A stretch of DNA of 64,000 nucleotides, from the NCBI GenBank assembly GCA_018223035.1, contig JAAEZD010000003.1, forward strand, positions 62,001 through 126,000. Direction: 5' to 3'. This stretch comes from Heliomarina sp018223035. Its GTDB lineage: Bacteria > Pseudomonadota > Alphaproteobacteria > Rhodobacterales > Rhodobacteraceae. Made by a program: the position numbers and the translations under genes. Below the pieces are notes generated by a model. The model was not told where the DNA came from, searched no databases, and saw nothing but the letters and a program-made list of their open reading frames with translations. Position 1 is the stretch's first letter. The number at the start of each line of letters is the position of its first letter. Positions 48,895 to 57,132 of the stretch are shown in pieces.

Positions 48895-49332
48895 ATGACA
48901 TCTGAAACCTATGTCGTCGCCTATGAATGCGTCGAAGATGACGATAGCGTTCTGGATTACGCTATCGCCAGCGCCAAGAAAACAGGGGCCGGACTTCACA
49001 TTGTGCATATCCTTGAATGGTCGCCCTACACTTTCCTGACTCCCCAAGAGATCGAAGAACGTCACGGGCGGCGGAAGGAAGAACTGACACGCGCCAAAGA
49101 AGCCCTGCTTGACCCGGCGATGGCGCGCGTCAAGGCGGCGGGTGTGCCCGTCGACGGCGAAATCCGGTACGGGTCGATTGCCGAACTGGTCGTTGCCATA
49201 ACCAAGGAAGTCAACGGTACCATGATCTACGTGGGCCGCTCGGGTATGCATTCGATCAGTGCCCGCGTGTTCGGCTCTGTCCCGCTGGGGCTGGCCCAGA
49301 TCGCCCACGTCCCCACCGTCATTGTCCCCTGA
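48895..49332 (+). CDS. Universal stress protein (UspA family)
   Basis: This 145-residue single-domain UspA protein has the beta-alpha core with YVVAYECVEDDDSVLDYAI at the start, GLHIVHILEW, and the nucleotide-binding C-terminus MIYVGRSGMHSISARVFGSV, PLGLAQIAHVPTVIVP (G-x2-G-x9-G-S/T type). ATP binding is therefore likely. CCGGAGGGATG precedes the ATG. It is 18 bp upstream of an AGCS symporter on the same strand, a pairing common for UspA and transporters, so it may tune that transporter. Confidence 0.92.
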   Translation: MTSETYVVAYECVEDDDSVLDYAIASAKKTGAGLHIVHILEWSPYTFLTPQEIEERHGRRKEELTRAKEALLDPAMARVKAAGVPVDGEIRYGSIAELVVAITKEVNGTMIYVGRSGMHSISARVFGSVPLGLAQIAHVPTVIVP

Positions 49333-49350
49333 CCACAGGAGCAGTCTTTC

Positions 49351-50889
49351 ATGCGTTTCAATAAATTATTCCCCGCTCTTGTCGCATCGCTGACGCCAGC
49401 GCCGCTGATGGCTCAGAGCCTGGACGAAACCATTAACACGATATTTGCCGACTATACCGGCTGGTACGTATCTTTCATCTTTGCGCCGCTTCCCGGCACC
49501 ACCTTTTCATGGATCGCCCTCTGGCTCGTCGTCGGCGCCCTGATCTTCACGGGCTACTTCGGGTTCATCCAGCTTCGCGGCTTTACTCACTCCATCCAGC
49601 TCGTAAGGGGCGACTATTCCGATCCCCACGACGCTGGGGAGGTCAGCCATTTTCAAGCCCTTGCCACCGCTCTCTCTGGGACCGTCGGCCTCGGTAACAT
49701 CGCCGGCGTGGCGGTCGCCGTTGGCATCGGCGGACCTGGCGCAACATTCTGGATGGTCATCGCCGGCATCTTCGGCATGGCGACGAAATTCACCGAATGT
49801 ACGCTGGGCGTGAAGTACCGCAACGAATACCCGGACGGACGGGTTTCAGGCGGCCCGATGTACTATATCACCAAAGGTTTCGCGGAACGCGGGCTTCCCG
49901 GCGGCAGGATCCTCGCGATCATTTTCTGCATCTTCACCATCCTCGGCGCTCTCGGCGGCGGCAACATGTTCCAGGCCAACCAGGCACACGCGCAGCTATC
50001 GGGCGTCCTCGGGGACTACCCCGGCTGGATCACCGGCATCATCATCGCCATCGTGACTTTCATGGTCATCGTCGGCGGCATCAAATCCATTGCCAGCGTC
50101 ACCGAAAAAGTCGTGCCTTTCATGGGGATCTTCTATGTTGCCGTGTCGCTTATCATCCTGTTGATGAATTTCGACATGATCGGCTGGGCCTTTGGCCAGA
50201 TCTTCATGGGTGCCTTTACAGGGCTAGGTGTTGTCGGCGGCTTCACCGGCGCGCTGATCCAGGGTTTCCGCCGCGCGGCATTCTCGAACGAGGCCGGGAT
50301 CGGTTCGGCCGCCATCGCCCACTCTGCGGTGAAAACCAAGGAACCGGTCACCGAAGGTTACGTCGCCCTGCTTGAACCCTTTATCGATACGGTTGTGATC
50401 TGCACCATGACCGCGCTGGTCATCGTGATCACCGGTGTCCTCAACGTAGACCCCGAAACCGGCCTCTACGTCTGGAACGCCGAAGCGGGCCGCATCTCAA
50501 CCCAAGGCGAAGTCGCAGGGGTCGAACTCACCTCGGCCGCCTTTGCATCGGTCTTCTCATGGTTCCCGGCATTGCTGGCCATCGCGGTGGTCCTCTTTGC
50601 CTTCTCCACCATGATCTCGTGGAGCTATTATGGCCTCAAGGCATGGACCTACCTGTTCGGCGAAGGTGCCGCGAAAGAAATCGTGTTCAAGGTGATCTTC
50701 TGCATTTTCATCGTGATCGGCTCGGCCGCCAATCTCGGGCCGGTGATCGACTTCTCGGACGCCATGCTGTTCTCCATGGCGATCGTGAACATCATCGCGC
50801 TCTACCTGCTGATGCCGATCGTGAAACGCGAGCTCAGCAGCTATATCACCCGGCTCCATTCCGGCGAGATCAAACGGTTCAAGGGCTGA
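49351..50889 (+). CDS. Alanine/glycine:cation symporter (AGCS family)
   Basis: This 512-residue secondary transporter of the AGCS family imports alanine, glycine or similar amino acids with Na+ or H+. The diagnostic ALATALSGTVGLGNIAGVAVAVGIGGPGATFWM is near residues 108-140. GMATKFTECTLGVKYR, VSGGPMYYI and AAFSNEAGIGSAAIAHSAVKT are likewise standard. About ten membrane helices are expected. A short N-terminal hydrophobic stretch may be a signal-like first helix. It probably shares a transcript with UspA and ends in a hairpin shared with ahcY. Confidence 0.95.
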   Translation: MRFNKLFPALVASLTPAPLMAQSLDETINTIFADYTGWYVSFIFAPLPGTTFSWIALWLVVGALIFTGYFGFIQLRGFTHSIQLVRGDYSDPHDAGEVSHFQALATALSGTVGLGNIAGVAVAVGIGGPGATFWMVIAGIFGMATKFTECTLGVKYRNEYPDGRVSGGPMYYITKGFAERGLPGGRILAIIFCIFTILGALGGGNMFQANQAHAQLSGVLGDYPGWITGIIIAIVTFMVIVGGIKSIASVTEKVVPFMGIFYVAVSLIILLMNFDMIGWAFGQIFMGAFTGLGVVGGFTGALIQGFRRAAFSNEAGIGSAAIAHSAVKTKEPVTEGYVALLEPFIDTVVICTMTALVIVITGVLNVDPETGLYVWNAEAGRISTQGEVAGVELTSAAFASVFSWFPALLAIAVVLFAFSTMISWSYYGLKAWTYLFGEGAAKEIVFKVIFCIFIVIGSAANLGPVIDFSDAMLFSMAIVNIIALYLLMPIVKRELSSYITRLHSGEIKRFKG

Positions 50890-50900
50890 TCCAGACCCTG

Positions 50901-50934
50901 TAAAAGAAAGCCCCGCCGAGATTTCGGCGGGGCT
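50901..50934 (-). terminator. Terminator hairpin between AGCS and ahcY
   Basis: AGCCCCGCCGA (50909-50919) pairs perfectly with TCGGCGGGGCT (50924-50934) around GATT. The T-rich tract lies on the minus strand, so it terminates ahcY; it may also stop the convergent symporter transcript. Confidence 0.85.
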
Positions 50935-50959
50935 CGTCATTTCAGCACTCAGGCCGAAA

Positions 50960-52351
50960 TCAGTAACGATAGTGTTCCGGCTTGAAGGGACCTTCCGGCG
51001 TAACGCCGATATACGCGGCCTGCTCCGAGCTCAGCTCGCTTAAGCGGACACCGATCCGTTCCAGATGCAGACGGGCAACTTTCTCGTCCAGATGCTTGGG
51101 CAGGATGTAGACCTCGTTCTTGTATTCCTCGCCGCGCGTCCACAGCTCGATCTGAGCCAGAACCTGGTTGGTAAAGGATGCCGACATCACGAAGGATGGG
51201 TGACCGGTCGCGTTACCAAGGTTCAGCAGACGACCTTCGGACAAGAGGATGATCTTGTTGCCCGAGGGCATCTCGATCATGTCCACCTGTTCCTTGATGT
51301 TGGTCCACTTGTGGTTCTTCAGGCTGGCAACCTGGATTTCATTGTCAAAGTGGCCGATGTTGCCGACGATGGCCATGTTCTTCATCTCGCGCATATGCTC
51401 GATGCGGATCACGTCCTTGTTGCCGGTCGTGGTGATAAAGATGTCGGCGCTGTCGATCACGTCCTCAAGACGAACAACCTCGAAACCATCCATCGCAGCC
51501 TGAAGCGCACAGATCGGATCGATCTCGGTCACTTTAACGCGGGCACCGGCACCGGCCAGCGACGCCGCCGACCCTTTGCCCACATCGCCGTAACCGCAGA
51601 CGACGGCAACCTTGCCGGCCATCATCACGTCGGTCGCGCGGCGGATACCGTCAACCAGCGATTCCTTGCAGCCGTACTTGTTGTCGAACTTCGACTTGGT
51701 CACGCTGTCGTTCACGTTGATCGCCGGGAAAGGCAGCTGGCCTTTCTTGTGCAGATCGTAAAGACGGTGAACGCCGGTGGTGGTTTCCTCGGAAACGCCC
51801 TTGATCGCATCGCGCGTCTTGGTGAACCAGCCGGGGCTTTCCTTCATGCGCTTCTTGATCTGCGCAAAGATCGCCTCTTCCTCTTCCGAGGTCGGCACTT
51901 CGATCAGGTTGGTTTCACCCGCTTCGACACGTGCGCCAAGCAGAACGTAAAGCGTTGCGTCACCGCCATCGTCGAGGATCATGTTCGCACCTTCCGGGAA
52001 CTGGAAGGATTTGTCGAGGTAATCCCAATGCTCGACCAGACTCTGCCCCTTGACCGCAAAGACCGGCGTACCACCGGCAGCGATTGCCGCGGCCGCGTGG
52101 TCCTGCGTGGAAAAGATGTTGCACGACGCCCAGCGCACATCGGCGCCCAGCGCGGTCAGTGTTTCGATCAGAACCGCCGTCTGGATGGTCATGTGCAGCG
52201 AACCGACGATCCGCGCGCCTTTCAGCGGTTTGCTCTCGCCGTATTCTTCACGCAGCGCCATCAGGCCCGGCATTTCGGTTTCGGCGATATCAAGCTCTTT
52301 GCGCCCGTAATCGGCGAGGTTGATGTCCTTGACGGCATAATCTTGGGTCAC
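50960..52351 (-). CDS. ahcY: S-adenosylhomocysteine hydrolase
   Basis: AhcY splits S-adenosylhomocysteine to adenosine and homocysteine, removing the inhibitor of methyltransferases. The 463-residue protein shows VKDINLADYGRKELDIAETE, the catalytic His in ARIVGSLHMTIQTAVLIETL, NAD site VVCGYGDVGKGSAASLAGAG, and the C-terminal FKPEHYRY. The start is GTG at 52351, with AGGAG 9 bp upstream. The proximity to regA/regB is conserved in Rhodobacter relatives. No SAH-riboswitch-like fold could be recognised in the leader by eye. Confidence 0.97.
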   Translation of the reverse strand: MTQDYAVKDINLADYGRKELDIAETEMPGLMALREEYGESKPLKGARIVGSLHMTIQTAVLIETLTALGADVRWASCNIFSTQDHAAAAIAAGGTPVFAVKGQSLVEHWDYLDKSFQFPEGANMILDDGGDATLYVLLGARVEAGETNLIEVPTSEEEEAIFAQIKKRMKESPGWFTKTRDAIKGVSEETTTGVHRLYDLHKKGQLPFPAINVNDSVTKSKFDNKYGCKESLVDGIRRATDVMMAGKVAVVCGYGDVGKGSAASLAGAGARVKVTEIDPICALQAAMDGFEVVRLEDVIDSADIFITTTGNKDVIRIEHMREMKNMAIVGNIGHFDNEIQVASLKNHKWTNIKEQVDMIEMPSGNKIILLSEGRLLNLGNATGHPSFVMSASFTNQVLAQIELWTRGEEYKNEVYILPKHLDEKVARLHLERIGVRLSELSSEQAAYIGVTPEGPFKPEHYRY

Positions 52352-52527
52352 GATGGGAAACTCCTATGATTTTGAGCGCATTTACCATCACCACCCAAAA
52401 GGCGCAACGCGACAGGGTGATCACCTTTAACGAAGACCTAATCAATCCGGGTTTCACGCGCTTCGGACTAGACGAGCGCATTGGTTTTGGGCAGTAAACC
52501 GGGACTCCCCTTGTCTGACCGAGAGCC

Positions 52528-53124
52528 ATGATGAAACCTCCCCGCGCCTGGCAACGCATGCTGTCCGGCCGTCGCCTTGATCTGCTTGATCCGACGCCCG
52601 TGGACATCGAAATCGAAGACATCGCCCATGGTCTGGCCTTTGTCGCGCGCTGGAACGGACAGACAAATGGCGATTTCGCCTATTCCGTTGCGGAACATTC
52701 GCTTCTGGTCGAAGTGCTGTTTCGCCGCATTGCGCCCAAGGCGCCTCCGAAATGGCAACTGGCCGCACTTTTACACGACGCGCCCGAATACGTGATCGGC
52801 GACATGATCTCTCCGGTGAAAGCAGCTGTCGGTCCCGGTTACAAAGATCTCGATATCCGTCTGACCTCGGCCATCCACATCCGTTTCGGCCTGCCTGCGG
52901 CCATCCCCGCCAGCGTGAAACGTCAGATCAAGAAGGCCGACAACATCAGCGCATGGATGGAGGCAACAAGCATCGCAGGCTTTACCGAGGCCGAGGCGAA
53001 CAAGTTCTTTGGCAAGCCGGATCAGGCTCTAATAGGCGATTTGACTATAGTTTTGCGACCCCCCGTCGAAACCCGTCGGGATTTTACGCAGAGATACGAG
53101 GAACTCTCGCAACAGCTTGGCTAG
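52528..53124 (+). CDS. HD-domain phosphohydrolase (YfbR-like)
   Basis: This 198-residue HD-superfamily protein has the metal-binding His and HD pair visible in SVAEHSLLVEVLF and LAALLHDAPEYVIGDMISP, and the distal Asp in IKKADNISAWMEA. The overall pattern resembles YfbR-type 5'-deoxynucleotidases and uncharacterised HD hydrolases. The start MMKPPRAWQRMLSGRRLDLL is typical of alphaproteobacterial members. It is divergent from ahcY and its TAG stop shares the CTAG tetramer with the convergent GT61 stop. Confidence 0.88.
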   Translation: MMKPPRAWQRMLSGRRLDLLDPTPVDIEIEDIAHGLAFVARWNGQTNGDFAYSVAEHSLLVEVLFRRIAPKAPPKWQLAALLHDAPEYVIGDMISPVKAAVGPGYKDLDIRLTSAIHIRFGLPAAIPASVKRQIKKADNISAWMEATSIAGFTEAEANKFFGKPDQALIGDLTIVLRPPVETRRDFTQRYEELSQQLG

Positions 53125-54293
53125 GTCGCTTTCCTCGCGCGGCGCGCCGCGCGTATCCGGTTACGCTTGTACTTCGGCAATTCCTCAAGGGCGTTCTTAC
53201 CGGTCAGCTTCTTGGCGGCGAAAAGCGCCTGCCGCTCCTCGTCGCTCAGCGCCTCCCATCCCGCCGCATCGCGGATAAAACCGCCCTCGGCCAGCATGGC
53301 GCCGATCCTCTGCAAATCCAGCTCACCAAAGGACAGCCGATTGGACTTCTTCTTGTCGGTCGCCTTGACCCATTCGCTGCGCAGCGCCTCGATCATCATC
53401 GGTTCGCGCCCGCAAAAATGCATGACATTCGACTGCAGCAGGTTATTTGCCGAGGATTTGCGCCGCAAGACAATGGCCAGAGACTGATCCGAGCGCCCGA
53501 CCATCGCAAAAAGGTGAATGGCCGAACCATCCGCCGCCACGATCTGCTTTGCCGCCTTGTAGCGCGCGATCTGCGTTGCCATGTCATGCCGTTGCGGATG
53601 AAAGATCTCGTAGCCTTCGCTTGCCAAAAGCTCTTCCATACGCTCTTCGCCCAGCAAACCGCCTTTGCCGACGCCCAGCGCAGAGCGTGAAATATAGATC
53701 TTTTCCGGCCCCTCGGCCGCGATATCCGCCGCAAACCGATTATGAATCGCCTGCCGGAAAGCCTCCGTCCCCGCCGTGATCCGGCCAAGGCCAAACCCCT
53801 GCCCCGGCACCACCAGTTCTTCGACGCGGGCCGGGTCCGTCACAACCCGGATCGGCATCTCCGGGGCCATCAGTTGGATGAAATCGTTGTGAAATCCCCG
53901 GACCGCATCGCCCGCGCGTGGCCGTCTTGGCATGAACAGGATGCCATCAACAGGCTGTTCCAACTGATCGAGTGCCCACAATCGAGCGCTGCTTTCCACA
54001 AGGAAATGTCCGAAATGCGCCCAGAGCACTCCGCCCCATAGCCAGCGCCCGGGCAGCGGCTTGGCCCGCTCCGGCATTTCCGGTGCAACGGTCAGGGCGC
54101 GAAATTTCCGCCACAGCGCCCCATGGGCGCAATAGGCACCATCCTCGGACAAAATTCCCGCAGGTTGGATGAAGTCGCCCTTGAGCGGCGGCACCACAAT
54201 GGCACGTTTCAAAGTCACGATCTCTTCTGACCATCCGCCCGTTGGCTCAGGCTGGCTGCCCAGCGCGCCCAAAGGCAGATCGCCCCCGGACAC
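53121..54293 (-). CDS. Glycosyltransferase family 61 (DUF563) protein
   Basis: This protein of about 390 residues resembles GT61/DUF563 glycosyltransferases: VWWGGVLWAHFGHFLVES-like WGGVLWAHFGHFLVESS, then DGILFMPRRPR, KIYISRSALG and IVAADGSAIHLFAMVGRS, a carbohydrate-transfer pattern (capsule, LPS or xylosyl chemistry). The long frame could start at 54389, but that overlaps regA extensively. A GTG at 54293, five bases after the regA stop, is preferred. The C-terminus (RNRIRAARRARKAT) is strongly basic. In Rhodobacter capsulatus the place after regA is taken by hvrA, so this gene differs from that layout. Confidence 0.8.
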   Translation of the reverse strand: MSGGDLPLGALGSQPEPTGGWSEEIVTLKRAIVVPPLKGDFIQPAGILSEDGAYCAHGALWRKFRALTVAPEMPERAKPLPGRWLWGGVLWAHFGHFLVESSARLWALDQLEQPVDGILFMPRRPRAGDAVRGFHNDFIQLMAPEMPIRVVTDPARVEELVVPGQGFGLGRITAGTEAFRQAIHNRFAADIAAEGPEKIYISRSALGVGKGGLLGEERMEELLASEGYEIFHPQRHDMATQIARYKAAKQIVAADGSAIHLFAMVGRSDQSLAIVLRRKSSANNLLQSNVMHFCGREPMMIEALRSEWVKATDKKKSNRLSFGELDLQRIGAMLAEGGFIRDAAGWEALSDEERQALFAAKKLTGKNALEELPKYKRNRIRAARRARKAT

Positions 54294-54298
54294 AGGCT

Positions 54299-54853
54299 CT
54301 AACGTGGGCTTCTTTTGGCAAGTATGCGTTGCAGGGTCCGGCGGTGCATGTTCAACCGCCGCGCCGTTTCGCTCACGTTGCGATCGCAAAGCTCATAGAC
54401 ACGCTGAATATGTTCCCAGCGCACCCGGTCCGCGCTCATCGGGTTTTCCGGCGGCGGCGGCAGTTCATCCGTCTTCGCCAGAAGCGCATTGGTGATGTCG
54501 GTCGCGTCCGCCGGTTTCGACAGGTAATCTGTCGCTCCGATCTTGACCGCCGCCACAGCTGTGGCAATCGCGCCGTATCCGGTCAGCACCACGACCCGGC
54601 TGTCGGGCCGCTTTTCCCGCAGAACCTCGACCACATCCAGCCCGTTGCCATCCTCAAGCCGCAAATCAACGACCGCATAGGCTGGGGGACGGGCTGTCGC
54701 GATGGCACGCCCGGCAGCAACAGAACCCGCCATTTCGACTTCAAAGCCACGCTTTTCCATCGCCTTGGCCAGCCTGCGCAGGAAAGGCTCGTCATCGTCG
54801 AGCAAAAGCAAAGACCGGTCAGGACCAAGCTCATGCGGATCAACGGTTGCCAT
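54299..54853 (-). CDS. regA: Redox response regulator RegA/PrrA/ActR
   Basis: This 184-residue response regulator is the partner of RegB. The receiver domain has the acidic pocket LLLLDDDEPFL (about 15-25), the phosphoacceptor Asp63 (VVDLRLEDG) and Lys in YLSKPAD. A short Pro-rich linker (LPPPPENP) leads to a Fis-type HTH (NVSETARRLNMHRRTLQRIL). RegA is a global regulator of redox, respiratory and, in phototrophs, photosynthesis genes. It is downstream of the SCO/SenC gene and divergent from regB. Confidence 0.96.
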   Translation of the reverse strand: MATVDPHELGPDRSLLLLDDDEPFLRRLAKAMEKRGFEVEMAGSVAAGRAIATARPPAYAVVDLRLEDGNGLDVVEVLREKRPDSRVVVLTGYGAIATAVAAVKIGATDYLSKPADATDITNALLAKTDELPPPPENPMSADRVRWEHIQRVYELCDRNVSETARRLNMHRRTLQRILAKRSPR

Positions 54854-54930
54854 GCGGGTTCCTCCGGCATTTGTTCTTTATTTTACATACTATGAAGACC
54901 GGCATCGAAAAGGTCAAACCAGCGATTCGC

Positions 54931-55572
54931 CTAGAGGTTGTCTATGATGCAGGCGGTCTTTTCGGCCATATCCTCGGCGCTCAGATCCCGGCGAAAGAAT
55001 TCGATGAACCCGTTCTCTGGCGTCATCAGGTAGGTAAAGGTCGAATGATCGACGAGGTAGAATTCGCCCTCGTCCTTGTGCGCGTTGTAATAGGCCTTGT
55101 AGGTCTGGCTGACATTCTTGATCTGCTCCGCCGAACCGGTCAGGCCAATCATCCGTTCATGCAGGTTGTCGGCAAAGTCACCAACGACCTCGGGCGTATC
55201 CCGATCCGGATCGACGGTGATGAAAACCGGCGTCACGCCATAACCGGCGTTCTGTAGCAGATCGACTGCATCTGCGTTGCGCGCCATGTCCATCGGGCAG
55301 ACATCCGGACAGAAAGTATAGCCGAAATAGACCAGCGACGGTTCGGTGATCACCTCCGTATCGGTCACCGTCTCACCCGATGCATTCACCAGCTCGAAAG
55401 GACCGCCAATCTGGGCCGAGCCACCCGCGACCTGACCAACCCCGCAAGATGCCAGCGGATTGTCGTTGCGCGCATACACGGTATAGAGCCAGGTACCGCC
55501 CACGACGGCAACCAGAACGGCCGCTCCGAGAAATGCAAAATAGCGGCGCATCGTGATTATCCTCTGGCTCAT
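54931..55572 (-). CDS. senC: SCO/SenC/PrrC copper-binding protein
   Basis: This membrane-anchored thioredoxin-fold protein of about 213 residues helps to load copper into cytochrome oxidase (CuA). One N-terminal helix (RRYFAFLGAAVLVAVVGGTW) anchors it, and the copper ligands are in YFGYTFCPDVCPMD (CxxxC) and the His of LVDHSTFTYLM. ATG 55572 (MSQRIITMRR) was chosen; a GTG 27 bp earlier is also in frame. It lies between regB (divergent) and regA, as in Rhodobacter, where the gene is called senC or prrC. Confidence 0.93.
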   Translation of the reverse strand: MSQRIITMRRYFAFLGAAVLVAVVGGTWLYTVYARNDNPLASCGVGQVAGGSAQIGGPFELVNASGETVTDTEVITEPSLVYFGYTFCPDVCPMDMARNADAVDLLQNAGYGVTPVFITVDPDRDTPEVVGDFADNLHERMIGLTGSAEQIKNVSQTYKAYYNAHKDEGEFYLVDHSTFTYLMTPENGFIEFFRRDLSAEDMAEKTACIIDNL

Positions 55573-55641
55573 GATTGTTGATCGTTCCGTCGTGGACACC
55601 TATCAACATATTTAGCCGCCGCAACAGACGTAAGGTCACGC

Positions 55642-57039
55642 ATGTTCAATTCTTCCGGCGCCATTCTCCACGGGCAGGAACGCAGCAACTGGATCCGTCT
55701 GCGCACGCTGATCTTTCTGCGCTGGGTCGCCATCGTTGGGCAGCTTGCCGCGATCACCGTGTCGCAGCAGATGTACAACCTGCAACTCGAATTCGGTCTG
55801 TGCTACCTCGCCATCGGGGTCTCGGTCGTTGGCAACCTGATTGCGATTTTCGTCTTTCCGGAAAACAAGCGCCTGAATGAGACAGAGAACTTCATGATGG
55901 TTCTCTTCGACCTGCTTCAGCTTTCCTTCCTGCTTTACCTGACCGGCGGGCTGAACAACCCCTTTGCCATGCTGATGCTGGGCCCGGTTACGATTTCCGC
56001 CAGCGTTCTGGGCCTGCGCTCGACGATATTGATCGGCGGTTGCGCGATCATGCTGGTGACGATGCTGGCGGTCAATCACCTCCCCCTCGTCACCGAAAGC
56101 GGCGAGGTACTGCGCCTGCCGGACATGTTCGTCTTTGGCAACTGGGCCGCGATCACCATCGCAACACTCTTCATGGGCGCTTATTCCCGTCGCGTCAGTT
56201 CAGAGATGCATTCCATGTCCGATGCGCTTACCGCGACGCAAATGGCCCTCGCCCGTGAACAAAAGCTGACTGACCTTGGCGGTGTGGTTGCGGCCGCGGC
56301 GCATGAACTGGGCACACCACTTGCCACAATAAAACTCACCAGCGCCGAACTCTTCGAGGAACTGGATGACCGCCCCGACCTGCGCGAGGATGCCCAGCTT
56401 ATCCGCGAACAGGCCGACCGGTGTCGTGACATCCTGCGCAACATGGGCCGGGCCGGTAAGGATGACCTGCACCTGCGTCAGGCACCTCTCAGCGCCGTGC
56501 TCAATGAAGCCGCCGAACCGCATATGGATCGCGGCAAGGAAATCATCTTCGAAGAACACCCCGGTTCGGGCGCCGCCTTTCAACAGCCTTCGATCCTGCG
56601 CAAACCCGAGGTTATCCACGGCTTGCGCAACCTCGTGCAGAACGCCGTCGATTTCGCCCGGACCACCGTCTGGTTGGAATCCAGCTGGAACGAGAATTTC
56701 ATCTCGATCCGTATCATGGACGACGGCCGTGGTTTTCCGCCGCAGACCATCGGCCGCATCGGCGATCCCTTCATGCGCCGCAGACGTCAGGAAACCGACC
56801 GGCCCTCCCGCCCAGGGTACGAAGGCATGGGCCTTGGCCTCTTCATCGCAAAGACACTTCTGGAACGTTCCGGCGCCGAGCTTCGCTTTGCAAACGGGCC
56901 GGAATGGACGGGCGACGTTCCCGTAATGGCAAACCGAACCGGTGCCATTGTCGAAGTCCGCTGGCCACGCCGCAGCATCGACGCCCGCGCCGGCGATAAT
57001 ATCGTACCTTTGGGAAAGAACCGGCCTATCGAAACGTGA
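55642..57039 (+). CDS. regB: Redox sensor histidine kinase RegB/PrrB/ActS
   Basis: This 465-residue inner-membrane kinase has six membrane helices (about 20-180). The quinone-sensing motif GGLNNPF is at 102-108, the phosphorylated His221 in AAAAHELGTPLATI, and the redox-active Cys261 in DRCRDILRNMGRAGKDD. The C-terminal ATPase lobe has N box NLVQNAVDFA, DDGRGFPP and GMGLGLFIAKTLLERSG. All residues known to matter in RegB/PrrB are present. It phosphorylates RegA and diverges from senC-regA. Confidence 0.96.
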   Translation: MFNSSGAILHGQERSNWIRLRTLIFLRWVAIVGQLAAITVSQQMYNLQLEFGLCYLAIGVSVVGNLIAIFVFPENKRLNETENFMMVLFDLLQLSFLLYLTGGLNNPFAMLMLGPVTISASVLGLRSTILIGGCAIMLVTMLAVNHLPLVTESGEVLRLPDMFVFGNWAAITIATLFMGAYSRRVSSEMHSMSDALTATQMALAREQKLTDLGGVVAAAAHELGTPLATIKLTSAELFEELDDRPDLREDAQLIREQADRCRDILRNMGRAGKDDLHLRQAPLSAVLNEAAEPHMDRGKEIIFEEHPGSGAAFQQPSILRKPEVIHGLRNLVQNAVDFARTTVWLESSWNENFISIRIMDDGRGFPPQTIGRIGDPFMRRRRQETDRPSRPGYEGMGLGLFIAKTLLERSGAELRFANGPEWTGDVPVMANRTGAIVEVRWPRRSIDARAGDNIVPLGKNRPIET

Positions 57040-57132
57040 CCGCCAGATAATCTTGGCCGGTTAAGGTCGTGTTAACCATTTCTCGGAACTGTAGCTAAGG
57101 TCCTTGGCTGGAGAAACGGTAATACTTTTCCC

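Noticed and set aside
51065..52369. A 434-codon plus-strand frame opposite ahcY
   Set aside because: It lies entirely within the highly conserved ahcY gene and has no recognisable domain.
52372..52382. TTGAGCGCATTT resembling the TetR palindrome near ahcY
   Set aside because: Only the left half matches; the right half (ATTT) breaks the palindrome, so it is not counted as a fifth operator.
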